64,000 nucleotides of DNA from Haloprofundus salilacus (lineage in GTDB: Archaea; Halobacteriota; Halobacteria; Halobacteriales; Haloferacaceae). Location of the stretch: NCBI RefSeq assembly GCF_020150815.1, contig NZ_CP083723.1:558001-622000 (forward strand), read 5' to 3'. Numbering within the stretch: position 1 is the stretch's first letter; each line of letters starts with the position of its first letter. The notes beneath the pieces were generated by a model. The model had not been told where the DNA came from. It did not search any database and saw only the letters and a list, made by a program, of their open reading frames with translations. The translations under genes and the position numbers were made by a program. Positions 8,498-16,293 of the stretch are shown here, one piece after another.

Positions 8498-9649
8498 TCA
8501 CTCGCCGCTGGCCTCCGCGTCCGTCTCTGGACCCGTCTCCGGGGTCGACCCCAGCGCGTCCATCGTCGTCTCCGGCGTCACTGACTCGCCGTGGAGCAGT
8601 TCGGAGAAGGCGATGCGAACGAGTTGCAGCGACAGCACTAACACGAGCGGTCCGAGAAACAGCCCGTACCAGCCGAACAGCATCGTCCCCATGATGTACG
8701 AGAACATCACGAGACCGGTGTGAATCTTCCGCCCGGAGATGTACGGCCGGAGGACCGTCTGCGGGAGGATGTCGAGGAGGAGAAACGAGACGACGAGAAG
8801 GCCGAGCGGGTAGACGAGCAGGTCGCCTGGCGCCTGAAACGCCCGAACGAGAAGCGCCAGCACGAGCGGCACGTAGACGATTTTCCCGACGACGATGGGG
8901 ACGAGCGTCGCCAACCCGGTCAGGAGCGCGAGAAGCGCCGCCACCGGGACGGTCACCGGGTCCGGGGCGACGGCGTTGTACCCGTAGTAGACCCCTGTCG
9001 CCAGCACCGCGACGACGAAGATGAGCAGGATGTTGCCGAAGTAGAGCGTCTCCAGGTCCTTGTCGACGGCCGTCGCGTAGCCGTACGCCGCGCTCCCGGG
9101 CTCGGCAACGTCCGAGCGGAACCAGTTGGCGACCTGATCACCGTCGCGGAGCAGGAAGTAGCCGATGGCGAACGCCAGCGAGAGGTGGAGAAGCCCGTTC
9201 GCGACGGCACCCAGCACGCCGACGCCGGCGGAGAGCACCCCTTGCAACTGGCCGCCGCGGAGGGCGTCGAAGACGCGTCCCGGTTGCTCGACGACCGACG
9301 CCAACTGCGCGGGGTTCCGATTACCGGGGAGGTACTGTAACAGTCCCTGTAACTGCCCGTTGATGAGCGAACTCAGTTCGTTGAGTCCGACGAGGGCAAC
9401 GGCCCCGACGACGAGAAACAGCGGTAACAGCGTGACGAGTAGCGTCGAGATGGCCGCGATACCGTCTGAGGACGTCCAGTTCCTGACGCGGCGGTATATC
9501 GGACGCGTCCCGTAGTAGGCGAACAGTCCGAGCGCGAGCGTCCCGACGAACGAGTAGGCGACGAACAGGAGCGTCGCTCCGAGCGCGAGGGTGAGCACCC
9601 ACCACCCGACGACGTTCCGCGAGAGAGACGTATCGATGTCGGTGAACAT
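8498..9649 (-). CDS. AI-2E family (PerM-like) transporter
   Basis: The 383-residue protein has about seven to eight membrane segments in the layout of the AI-2E/PerM family. An early pair (WVLTLALGATLLFVAYSFVG, then LGLFAYY) is followed by a soluble middle and a conserved C-terminal core with LYFGNILLIFVVAV and the proline-containing segment YPLGLLVVSFLLLDILPQTV. The C-terminal tail is disordered and acidic. Substrates range from autoinducer-2 to Na+/H+ in relatives and cannot be chosen here. The start at 9649 is preferred over an upstream in-frame start because the residues before MFTDIDTS look non-coding and lie over the divergent promoter. Confidence 0.78.
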   Translation of the reverse strand: MFTDIDTSLSRNVVGWWVLTLALGATLLFVAYSFVGTLALGLFAYYGTRPIYRRVRNWTSSDGIAAISTLLVTLLPLFLVVGAVALVGLNELSSLINGQLQGLLQYLPGNRNPAQLASVVEQPGRVFDALRGGQLQGVLSAGVGVLGAVANGLLHLSLAFAIGYFLLRDGDQVANWFRSDVAEPGSAAYGYATAVDKDLETLYFGNILLIFVVAVLATGVYYGYNAVAPDPVTVPVAALLALLTGLATLVPIVVGKIVYVPLVLALLVRAFQAPGDLLVYPLGLLVVSFLLLDILPQTVLRPYISGRKIHTGLVMFSYIMGTMLFGWYGLFLGPLVLVLSLQLVRIAFSELLHGESVTPETTMDALGSTPETGPETDAEASGE

Positions 9650-9693
9650 ACCGGGGAATACGACGCCGAGAGTGAAACCCGTGGGGGGTGAGG

Positions 9694-9700
9694 TTTTACT
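9694..9700 (+). promoter_or_regulatory. TATA-like box for the GH5-like gene
   Basis: The TTTTACT element is centred 27 bases before the ATG at 9724, the spacing expected of a leaderless haloarchaeal transcript. This supports the ATG rather than the in-frame GTG at 9688 as start. Confidence 0.55.
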
Positions 9701-9723
9701 CTTGCGCCACAAACGACCCGCCG

Positions 9724-10740
9724 ATGGCATCGTTGACGGGCGTTCGTGGCGCGATCTACTTTCCGACGCGCGCGCACAACCACTACCAGACGTGGGCGGG
9801 CTACGACTCGGCGCGGGCGGCGAGCGACCTCGACTACGCCAACCGACTGAACCTCGACGCCGTTCGCGTCATCCTCAGCTACCACCGCTGGCGCGAGAAC
9901 CGCCGCGCCTTCGCGGACGCGTTCGACGACTTCCTGCTTCACGCGGAGAACCGGGGCATCCGAGTCCTCCCGGTTCTGTTCGAGAGCATCGGCAGACAAC
10001 CGACCAAAGCGCGACGCCGGGCGACCGGCGACGCTCCCGCACTGAAATCGCCCGCCGGTGCGACGGTTCGGCAGCCGTGGAAGTGGGACGGACCGCGAAA
10101 CTTCACGCGATGGGTCATGAATCGCTGTACCGATCCCGACGTCGTTCTCGCGCTCGAAATCATGAACGAACCCGGCGAGTGGGGACCGCGACTAAGCTTC
10201 GTCCGCGAGATGCTTCGGGTCGCGAACGAGGCGGCCCCGTCGGTCCCGCTGACCGTCGGCTGTAAGGACATCCGGTACAACAAGCAGTTCTCGGACCCTG
10301 AGCCCGACGTGTACCAGTTCCACATGAATCTCCCGCCGACCGAGAAACAGGCGCGGCGGGAGATCCGCGACGCGGTGACGTTCGCCCGCGCACACGGCAA
10401 ACCGGTGTGGCTCACCGAGTGGCAGCGACTCCGCCGGAGTCCGCGCTCGCCGCTCCGCCCGAACTACGCCTCGCTCGCGCCAATAATCCGCCAGAGCGCG
10501 CTCGACGGCGACTTCTTCTGGCAGCTGATGCTCAAACCGGCGTACATGCGAAAACAGCGCGAGCGGGGCCGCATCAACGGACTGTTTCACGACGACGGCG
10601 CGGTGTTCTCCGCCGCCGACGCGACAGCACTGGCCCAACGCCCGGAGGCGGAGTCGCGCGGAGAGACGGAGGGCCAGTCGGTCGAGTGGGTCGAACGACA
10701 GAAACCCCCGAGCGGGTTCGGTGCGGGCGGCGGAAACTAA
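9724..10740 (+). CDS. GH5-like TIM-barrel glycoside hydrolase
   Basis: The 338-residue protein has the strand-end motifs of clan GH-A cellulase-like enzymes. LDAVRVILSYHRWREN near residue 46 marks an early strand. LALEIMNEPGEWGP near 145 carries the Asn-Glu acid/base pair, and PVWLTEWQRLR near 235 carries the second Glu (nucleophile). A Tyr/His site sits between them (VYQFHMNLPP). It probably cleaves a beta-linked glycan. No signal peptide is visible at the chosen start, so a cytosolic location is likely. The last 40 residues are low-complexity and hydrophilic. Confidence 0.72.
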   Translation: MASLTGVRGAIYFPTRAHNHYQTWAGYDSARAASDLDYANRLNLDAVRVILSYHRWRENRRAFADAFDDFLLHAENRGIRVLPVLFESIGRQPTKARRRATGDAPALKSPAGATVRQPWKWDGPRNFTRWVMNRCTDPDVVLALEIMNEPGEWGPRLSFVREMLRVANEAAPSVPLTVGCKDIRYNKQFSDPEPDVYQFHMNLPPTEKQARREIRDAVTFARAHGKPVWLTEWQRLRRSPRSPLRPNYASLAPIIRQSALDGDFFWQLMLKPAYMRKQRERGRINGLFHDDGAVFSAADATALAQRPEAESRGETEGQSVEWVERQKPPSGFGAGGGN

Positions 10741-10758
10741 TTCTTCGGCGGAGTTCGC

Positions 10759-11163
10759 TCAGTCGCTCTCTTCGAACTCGAGCGCGACCGAGTTGATACA
10801 GAACCGCTTGCCGGTCGGTTCGGGACCGTCCGAGAAGACGTGGCCGAGGTGGCCGTCGCAGTTCGCGCAGCGAACCTCGATGCGGCGCATCCCGTGGCTG
10901 GTGTCCTCCAACTTGGTTATCTTCTCCTCGTCGGCGGCGTAGAAACTCGGCCACCCGCAGGAGGAGTCGTACTTCGTCTTTGAGTCGAACAGCACCTCGC
11001 CGCAGCCGGCGCACTTGTAGACGCCGTCGTCGTCGCGGTCGACGTGCTCGCCGCTGAACCGGGGTTCGGTACCGCTCTCGCGGAGGATTTCGTACTCCTC
11101 CTCGGTCAGTCGCTCGCGCCACTCGTCGTCCGATTTGGGGAGGTCTGTCTGTTGTTCGCTCAT
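10759..11163 (-). CDS. msrB: peptide-methionine (R)-S-oxide reductase
   Basis: The 134-residue enzyme reduces the R epimer of methionine sulfoxide in proteins. Two zinc-binding Cys pairs are visible (CAGC near residue 50, CANC near 98). The family blocks are SSCGWPSF near 68, CDGHLGHVFSDGP near 101, and RFCINS near 120, which holds the catalytic Cys. It is the last gene of the run HAD - aldo/keto reductase - MazG-like - MsrB, with a 25-base gap before it. The ATG at 11163 starts a usual-length protein; the frame is open further upstream only as a shadow. Confidence 0.93.
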   Translation of the reverse strand: MSEQQTDLPKSDDEWRERLTEEEYEILRESGTEPRFSGEHVDRDDDGVYKCAGCGEVLFDSKTKYDSSCGWPSFYAADEEKITKLEDTSHGMRRIEVRCANCDGHLGHVFSDGPEPTGKRFCINSVALEFEESD

Positions 11164-11188
11164 GGCTCGAAGTAGGGTCCGAACCCGG

Positions 11189-11578
11189 TTAGGGGTTCTG
11201 CTCGCGGGCGTCGGTGTCGAATTCAGTGCCATCGACGGGTTCGACCCGTTCCAGCACGATTCCTCTCCCGAATCCGCCGCGAGCGTCGCGCTTCTCCCGT
11301 CGGAGACGGTCGAGTTCCGCGTCGTCGACGCCCAGAGCCTCCCGAATCGCGTCGACGACTTCGCATACGTCGGCCAGTTCCTCGGTATCGCGACTTTCGG
11401 CGAACTCTTCGGCCTCCTCGACCAACTTCTCGGCGAGTCGACGCCGATACTCCTCACCGTCGGCGACGTTCGTCACCGGGCGCTCACCGCTCTCGCGGAT
11501 GATTCGGGGAATGTCGTCGCGAACGAGTTTCTCGTACTCGCGGGTTGGTGCACCGGTTTCCTCGCGTTCGTCGCCCAT
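11189..11578 (-). CDS. MazG-like / PRA-PH-type nucleotide pyrophosphohydrolase
   Basis: The 129-residue helical protein matches the short phosphoribosyl-ATP-pyrophosphatase-like group. YEKLVRDDIPRII near residue 15, then a helix with the metal-binding acidic pattern KLVEEAEEFAES near 51 and EELADVCEVVDAIREAL near 67. Members split non-canonical or damaged nucleoside triphosphates to monophosphates. The C-terminus adds a Gly-rich GGFGRGIVLERV segment. It starts five bases after the aldo/keto reductase stop, so the two are probably co-transcribed. Confidence 0.8.
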   Translation of the reverse strand: MGDEREETGAPTREYEKLVRDDIPRIIRESGERPVTNVADGEEYRRRLAEKLVEEAEEFAESRDTEELADVCEVVDAIREALGVDDAELDRLRREKRDARGGFGRGIVLERVEPVDGTEFDTDAREQNP

Positions 11579-11582
11579 CGAC

Positions 11583-12371
11583 TCACTCCGGAAACAGCTC
11601 TTCCTCGCGCTCTATCGACTTTATCTTCGCCACGTCCTCGTCGTCCAGATCGAGGTCGACGGCCGCGAGGTTCGCCCGCATGTGCTCTTCGCCGCTCGCC
11701 TTCGGAATCGTAACCACGTTCTCCTTCCCGGCCAGCCACGCGATGCTGACTGCTGCCTCGTCGGTATTGTGCTTCTCGGCGACCTCCGAGAGTTCCGACA
11801 CCTCGAACACTTTCCCGGCGGCCAGCGGCGAGTACGCGACGAGATAGTAGTCGTTTTCCTGCGCGTGGGAAACGAGTTTGGGCGAGTAGAACAGCGGATG
11901 CAACTCGGTCTGGTGGGCAAAAAGCGGCGTATCCAGCAGGTCGAGCGCCTCGTCGAGTTCAGAGAGAGTGAAGTTGCTCACGCCGACGTGTCGGATTCGG
12001 CCTGCGTCGCGGAGTTCGTCGAACGCGGCGAGCGTCCGCTCGGGATCGTACGCGTCGATAGGTCGGTGGACGTACAGCAGGTCCGCGTAGTCGACACCCA
12101 AACGCTGGAGGCTTCCGGTCGTGCTCGACAGCACGTCGTCGTAGCCGAGTTTGTCGGCCCACACTTTCGTCGCGACGACGACGTCCTCGCGCGGGACGTC
12201 GCTCTCGGCGAGTCCCTTTCCGACCACGTCCTCGTTGTCGTAAATCTGCGCCGTGTCGAGGTGTCGGTAGCCCACGTCGAGCGCGGTGCGGACGCTCTCG
12301 ACGCCCGACTCGCTGTCGAGTCCCATCGTGCCGAGACCGATCGGCGGGAGCGTCGTCTCGCGGCCGCTCAC
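11583..12371 (-). CDS. aldo/keto reductase
   Basis: The 262-residue enzyme has the TIM-barrel set of the AKR family. IGLGTMGL sits at the start, GYRHLDTAQIYDNEDVVG near residue 34 carries the catalytic Asp and Tyr, VATKVWADKL holds the Lys, and HRPID near 102 supplies the His. The NADPH-binding tail IPKASGEEH lies near 225. It reduces aldehydes or keto-sugars. The GTG start overlaps the stop of the HAD gene by four bases (GTGA), which implies translational coupling. A distinct paralogue lies at the right edge of the window. Confidence 0.88.
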   Translation of the reverse strand: MSGRETTLPPIGLGTMGLDSESGVESVRTALDVGYRHLDTAQIYDNEDVVGKGLAESDVPREDVVVATKVWADKLGYDDVLSSTTGSLQRLGVDYADLLYVHRPIDAYDPERTLAAFDELRDAGRIRHVGVSNFTLSELDEALDLLDTPLFAHQTELHPLFYSPKLVSHAQENDYYLVAYSPLAAGKVFEVSELSEVAEKHNTDEAAVSIAWLAGKENVVTIPKASGEEHMRANLAAVDLDLDDEDVAKIKSIEREEELFPE

Positions 12372-13117
12372 GCGCCGGTTCCTCCGTCGGAGTCGGCCGT
12401 GGTCTCCGTCTCGGCTTCGACAGACGGCGTCGGTGCGTCGCTGACACTGTCGCCGCTGACCGCCACGCCGTCGATGTCGAGCAGTCCGGCGAGCGACTCG
12501 ATCTCGTACGTCGGCTCGACGTCGAGGGGGTAGCCCGCGCGGTGTTCGCGACGGATGAACGCCGAGTCGAGTCCGGCGTTGTGCGCCGCGAGCACGTCGG
12601 TGCCGCTGTCGCCGACGAACAGCGCGTTCTCGGTGCCGAGGTCCGCGAGGGCTCTGTCGACGTAGTAGGTGTTCGGCTTCTTTCGCGCGACGCTCTCGGG
12701 GATGGGTTCGCGGCCGTACGCCGTCTCGAAGAGGTGTTCCACGTCGAAGTGAGAGAGGACGAAGTCGACCGTCGCCTGCTGGTTCGAGGAGACGATGCCG
12801 AGCGGGTGGTCGAGCGAGCGAACCACGTCGAAGTCGTCGTACAGCGCCTTCCGTCCGGCGCGAATCTCCGCCTGCTGTGCCCGCGAAGCACAGCGGTCGC
12901 GGGCGGCGAAGATCGTCTCCGCGTCGAGGCCGTAGGCGTCGGCGACGTCCGTCAGACCGTCGGGCGTGACGCCGAGGGTCATCGCCGCCACGTGGTCTGC
13001 GTGCGGGTCGTTAACGCCGCAGTCGACGAACGCTTCGCGGGCCGCGCGTTCGAGTACGGCGACCTCCACGAGGCTCACCAGCACACCGTCGTTGTCGAAG
13101 ATGATTGCATCGTACAC
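12368..13117 (-). CDS. HAD-family hydrolase
   Basis: The 249-residue protein begins with the HAD nucleophile motif IIFDNDGVLVS (residues 5-15; the first Asp is the nucleophile). Motif 2 is in GIVSSNQQATVDFVL near 115, a Lys is in RKKPNTYY near 150, and the acidic motif is VGDSGTDVLAA near 172. It should be a phosphatase of the phosphoglycolate/beta-phosphoglucomutase type. The GTG start at 13117 is chosen because the conserved domain begins there, and a T-rich stretch lies about 27 bases upstream. The last 40 residues are a disordered Thr/Glu tail. It is the first gene of the operon. Confidence 0.82.
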   Translation of the reverse strand: MYDAIIFDNDGVLVSLVEVAVLERAAREAFVDCGVNDPHADHVAAMTLGVTPDGLTDVADAYGLDAETIFAARDRCASRAQQAEIRAGRKALYDDFDVVRSLDHPLGIVSSNQQATVDFVLSHFDVEHLFETAYGREPIPESVARKKPNTYYVDRALADLGTENALFVGDSGTDVLAAHNAGLDSAFIRREHRAGYPLDVEPTYEIESLAGLLDIDGVAVSGDSVSDAPTPSVEAETETTADSDGGTGA

Positions 13118-13181
13118 TGCCGTGTACTGGCGACCGAGATGCCAAAAAGCATCCGCCGTCGAACGCACCGACAAACGAATC

Positions 13182-13187
13182 TTTTAG
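13182..13187 (+). promoter_or_regulatory. TATA-like box before the 14-codon leader ORF
   Basis: TTTTAG is centred 28 bases before the ATG at 13213, not before the ATG of the FAD oxidoreductase. The transcript is therefore expected to begin at or near the mini-ORF start. Confidence 0.45.
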
Positions 13188-13212
13188 CGCCTCGCGGCCA
13201 ACCGTTTTCCCA

Positions 13213-13257
13213 ATGGCGAAGTCCACAACGGTCGACACCGACTGGGAGGGACGATGA
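13213..13257 (+). CDS. 14-residue leader ORF overlapping the FAD oxidoreductase start
   Basis: An ATG at 13213 opens a frame encoding MAKSTTVDTDWEGR and stops at the TGA at 13255-13257. That stop overlaps the ATG of the next gene as ATGA. The TATA-like box upstream has the right spacing for this ATG, so the mini-ORF would be read as a leaderless message and the FAD gene by coupled re-initiation. Whether the peptide does anything is unknown. Confidence 0.4.
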   Translation: MAKSTTVDTDWEGR

Positions 13258-14318
13258 CCCGAACCGTCTGTATCGTCGGTGCGGGTGCGGCGGGCGTCGG
13301 CGCGGCGTACGCGCTCCGAGACGCCGAGGCAGACGTAACTGTTCTCGAGAAGAGCCGCGGCGTCTGTGGCCGGGCGGCGACGCGCCGCCGCAGCGACTGC
13401 CGCTACGACCACGGCGCGAACTACTTGAAAGACGCCGACGAGCACACCGTCGAACTCGTAGAGTCCCTTGGCGACGACGGACTCGTCGCCTTCGACGACC
13501 CGGTGTGGACGTTCGACGCCGACGGAACGATCTCCGAGTCCGACCGCGACCCGGAGACGAAGTACACGTGGGAGGAGGGCATCACGCAGCTCGCGAAGCG
13601 ACTCCTCGCGCGGACGGACGCGACGGTCCACCGGGAGACGCGCGTTGAGCGCATCCAGCGCGGCAGCGGACGCGAACACGTCGACGAGGACGCCAACGGC
13701 GACCGGTGGTACCTCGTCGACACCGACGGGGAGTCGTACGGTCCCTTCGACGCGCTCGTACTGACGCCGCCGGCCCCGCAGACCGCCGCGCTCCTCGCGG
13801 AGACGAAGTGGCACAGCGAACATCTCCCGGCGCTGCGCGAGGCCGTCGGCACGGTTCGCTATCGGACGATTCGCTCGGTGATGCTGCACTACCCCTTCGA
13901 GGTGGACGTGCCGTACTACGCGCTCGTCAACACTGACAAGAAACACGATATTGGGTGGCTCTCGCGCGAGGAGTGCAAGCGCGACCACGTCCCCGACGGC
14001 GAGAGTCTGTTGGTCGTTCAGATGGCTCCACAGTGGTCCGAGGAACACTACGACGAACCGTTGGAGGAGACGGCCGACGTCGTCGCCGGGAAAGTCGCCG
14101 ACCTGATGGACGACGACCGACTCGCCGAGTTCGACTGGACTGACGACCAGGGTTGGCGCTACGCGCAACCGAACTCGGGCGCGAGCGAGGAGATTCTTCG
14201 CCGCGGCGAGGACGACGGTCTCTTCTTCGCAGGCGACTGGGTCGCCGGCGAGGGGCGCGTCCACCTGGCGCTGTGGAACGGCGTCAAGGTCGGTAAGCGG
14301 ATTTCGGGGTCGTTCTGA
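13254..14318 (+). CDS. renalase-like FAD/NAD(P)-dependent oxidoreductase
   Basis: The 354-residue protein opens with a dinucleotide-binding fold VCIVGAGAAGVGAAYAL (residues 5-21), then LEKSRGVCGRAATRR near 34, the amine-oxidase-like Arg/Gly block, and YDHGANYL near 53. A C-terminal FAD contact FFAGDWVAGEGRVHLALWNG lies near 325. The layout matches the renalase/amine oxidase group, which oxidise small amines or dihydronicotinamide isomers. The substrate is unknown. It is divergent from the repair operon on the left and has a short leader ORF in front. Confidence 0.82.
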   Translation: MTRTVCIVGAGAAGVGAAYALRDAEADVTVLEKSRGVCGRAATRRRSDCRYDHGANYLKDADEHTVELVESLGDDGLVAFDDPVWTFDADGTISESDRDPETKYTWEEGITQLAKRLLARTDATVHRETRVERIQRGSGREHVDEDANGDRWYLVDTDGESYGPFDALVLTPPAPQTAALLAETKWHSEHLPALREAVGTVRYRTIRSVMLHYPFEVDVPYYALVNTDKKHDIGWLSREECKRDHVPDGESLLVVQMAPQWSEEHYDEPLEETADVVAGKVADLMDDDRLAEFDWTDDQGWRYAQPNSGASEEILRRGEDDGLFFAGDWVAGEGRVHLALWNGVKVGKRISGSF

Positions 14319-14336
14319 GCGCTCTCGCCGACCGGT

Positions 14337-16106
14337 TCAGTCTCCACTGACCTCTTCGTGAATCTTCTCGCCGCGCTGTAACCGCGAGGCGATGGTGAAC
14401 GTCTGCTCGCGCTCGCGGCGCGTCGGGAAGTGTGCCGACAGGTAGCGCGCGACGGCGACGGCGAGCGTCCGAACCTCCTCGGGGGAGTCCTCGCGTTCGT
14501 CCATCTGCGCGAATCCGGCTTCCAGCGCCTGGTACGTGTGGAACCCCGCGTCCTCGCGGAGCAGCGCCTCGCCAAGCCGCGCCTTCAGCGTCGACAGCTC
14601 GCCGCCCGCGTCGAGGTAGTGCGCGGCAGCGCGCCCGGCGTCGTTCACCTCGCCCTCCATTTCGAACGTCATCCGGAGGTCGCCGAGCAGTTCGTCGGAG
14701 TCGGCGCTCTCTGCCCCCCGCTCGGGAATCGGCGCGGCGGGCGTGTTGAGGAAGCGGTCGAGGTAGACGTTGACCGCCGCGTCGAAAACTCCTCTATACA
14801 GTTCCGGCGCGTCGGTTCGCTGACTCGCCTGATGGACGGCGTTCGCGTAGGTGAACGTGTGGTGGACAGTGTTCCAGTCGGCGAACTCGTTGGCCGTCGA
14901 GAACTGCGCGACGCGCGTCGCGGCGGCGTAAGCGACCGCTCGGGCGAGTTGCTCGACGGTCGCGCCCTGCCGGATGGCGCCTTCGAGTGCGGCGACGATG
15001 CGGTCGGGGTCGTCGTCGCGGAGCGTCTCGGTGAAGTCGTCGGGTTCGGTCCACTCCTCCCCGTCGCCTTCCGCGCGCAGCTCGGCGAGACGGTCGAACG
15101 AGTCGTCGAGCATCGCGGCAAGGTCTAGCGGCTGTCGCCACGAGGAGCGCTCTTCGCTCCGCGCGGCGGTTGCGAGGCCCTCGACGAGACTCGGGAGGAC
15201 GTGCTCGGCGTGGTCCCACCCGACGATATCGAGCGACTCGCAGGACTTGTTGACGAAGTCCATCGTGTGTCCCGTGTCGAGGTAGCGGTGGTCCGTCGCC
15301 GCGGAGACAAGCATGTCGGTGAGCTCCGCCTGCGAGGCGCCGGAGGCGATAGCCGTCCGCAGACAGCGCTCGGCGCCGTCGGCGTCGCGAACTTCGATGC
15401 AGTCGCGGAACCACGATTTCAGGCGCGAATGCGGCAGGTCGCGCGCCTCGAACGACTCCTGGTCGAACTTCGGCGGTTGGTCCGCGCAGTCGGCGGCAAC
15501 GTGGACGAGGCCCTGGTACAGCGCGCGCTTCTCGTCTTCGTCGCGCAGCGTCGGCAGGACGTTCGCCATCGCCGTGAGGATAGTCAGCCCCGAACTCCAC
15601 CCGCCCTCGCGGTAACGCGTGCCGAACAGCACTCCGGTCTCCACCTGTTCGCTCGGGTCGACGCCCGCGTCGACGAGGCCGATTGCGGATTTCGCGAGGA
15701 CGAGTCGGAGGTTCTGTTCGAGACCGTCCTCGAGTCGGTTCGCCCAGTGGTCAGCGGGCGGTTCGTCGCGCGTCGGTCGCGGATCGACGTAGACGGTTCC
15801 GTCGCGTAGTTCGACGGGGTAGCTCTCCACGTCGTCGGCCCACGGGTCGAACGTGTCGCCGCAGGAGAGTTCGAACCGCGCGTGGTGCCAGTGGCAGGTG
15901 AGGATGCCGTCCTCGACGCTGCCCTCGGTCAGCGGAAAGCCCATGTGTGGGCAGCGGTTATCGACTGCACGTACCTCACCCTCGTGGTGAAACAGCGCTA
16001 TCGCGCGCCCCCGGACGTTGACGAGTTTTCGGCCCGCTTCCGCCAGTTCGCGTTCGTCGCCGACTGCGACGAGGTCGGACCCGGCGTCCGGCGTGTCGGT
16101 GCTCAT
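14337..16106 (-). CDS. Rieske [2Fe-2S] protein fused to a large helical region
   Basis: The 589-residue protein starts with a Rieske domain, residues 10-110. Cluster ligands are visible in CPHMGFPL near residue 48 and CHWHHARF near 69. The remaining 470 residues are mostly helical, without a known fold that I recognise. They hold two similar blocks: one from ERCLRTAIASGASQAEL to about 60 residues on, and one from ALEGAIRQGATVEQL onward. His-rich spots DHRYLDTGHTMDF and NTVHHTFTYANAVHQ fall at comparable places and could bind metal. It is probably an electron-transfer or oxygenase-like enzyme. A TATA-like TTTTGTC lies about 25 bases before the ATG. Confidence 0.75.
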   Translation of the reverse strand: MSTDTPDAGSDLVAVGDERELAEAGRKLVNVRGRAIALFHHEGEVRAVDNRCPHMGFPLTEGSVEDGILTCHWHHARFELSCGDTFDPWADDVESYPVELRDGTVYVDPRPTRDEPPADHWANRLEDGLEQNLRLVLAKSAIGLVDAGVDPSEQVETGVLFGTRYREGGWSSGLTILTAMANVLPTLRDEDEKRALYQGLVHVAADCADQPPKFDQESFEARDLPHSRLKSWFRDCIEVRDADGAERCLRTAIASGASQAELTDMLVSAATDHRYLDTGHTMDFVNKSCESLDIVGWDHAEHVLPSLVEGLATAARSEERSSWRQPLDLAAMLDDSFDRLAELRAEGDGEEWTEPDDFTETLRDDDPDRIVAALEGAIRQGATVEQLARAVAYAAATRVAQFSTANEFADWNTVHHTFTYANAVHQASQRTDAPELYRGVFDAAVNVYLDRFLNTPAAPIPERGAESADSDELLGDLRMTFEMEGEVNDAGRAAAHYLDAGGELSTLKARLGEALLREDAGFHTYQALEAGFAQMDEREDSPEEVRTLAVAVARYLSAHFPTRREREQTFTIASRLQRGEKIHEEVSGD

Positions 16107-16261
16107 AAGAGACGGTGACGAGTACCAGAGACAAAACCGTTCGCTGGAGCGCGTTTTTGTAACTGTTCTGTTATAAATCGAGGCGGGTTACATCCTGTCG
16201 AAAGACCGGCTATCGCGCCGCAGACCGGTCCGGTAGTCGAGACAGTTCGGCGACGAGATGA

Positions 16262-16269
16262 TTTATATA
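16262..16269 (+). promoter_or_regulatory. TATA box for the PHP gene
   Basis: TTTATATA is centred 28 bases before the GTG at 16294. A second possible box, TTATAAAT at 16171-16178, could give a longer message that includes an in-frame ATG at 16258. Confidence 0.6.
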
Positions 16270-16293
16270 GCAGCACGCGTAGTTCCTATAACA

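Noticed and set aside
9688-9724. GTG at 9688 as start of the GH5-like gene
   Set aside because: The TATA-like box lies downstream of this codon, so the message cannot include it.
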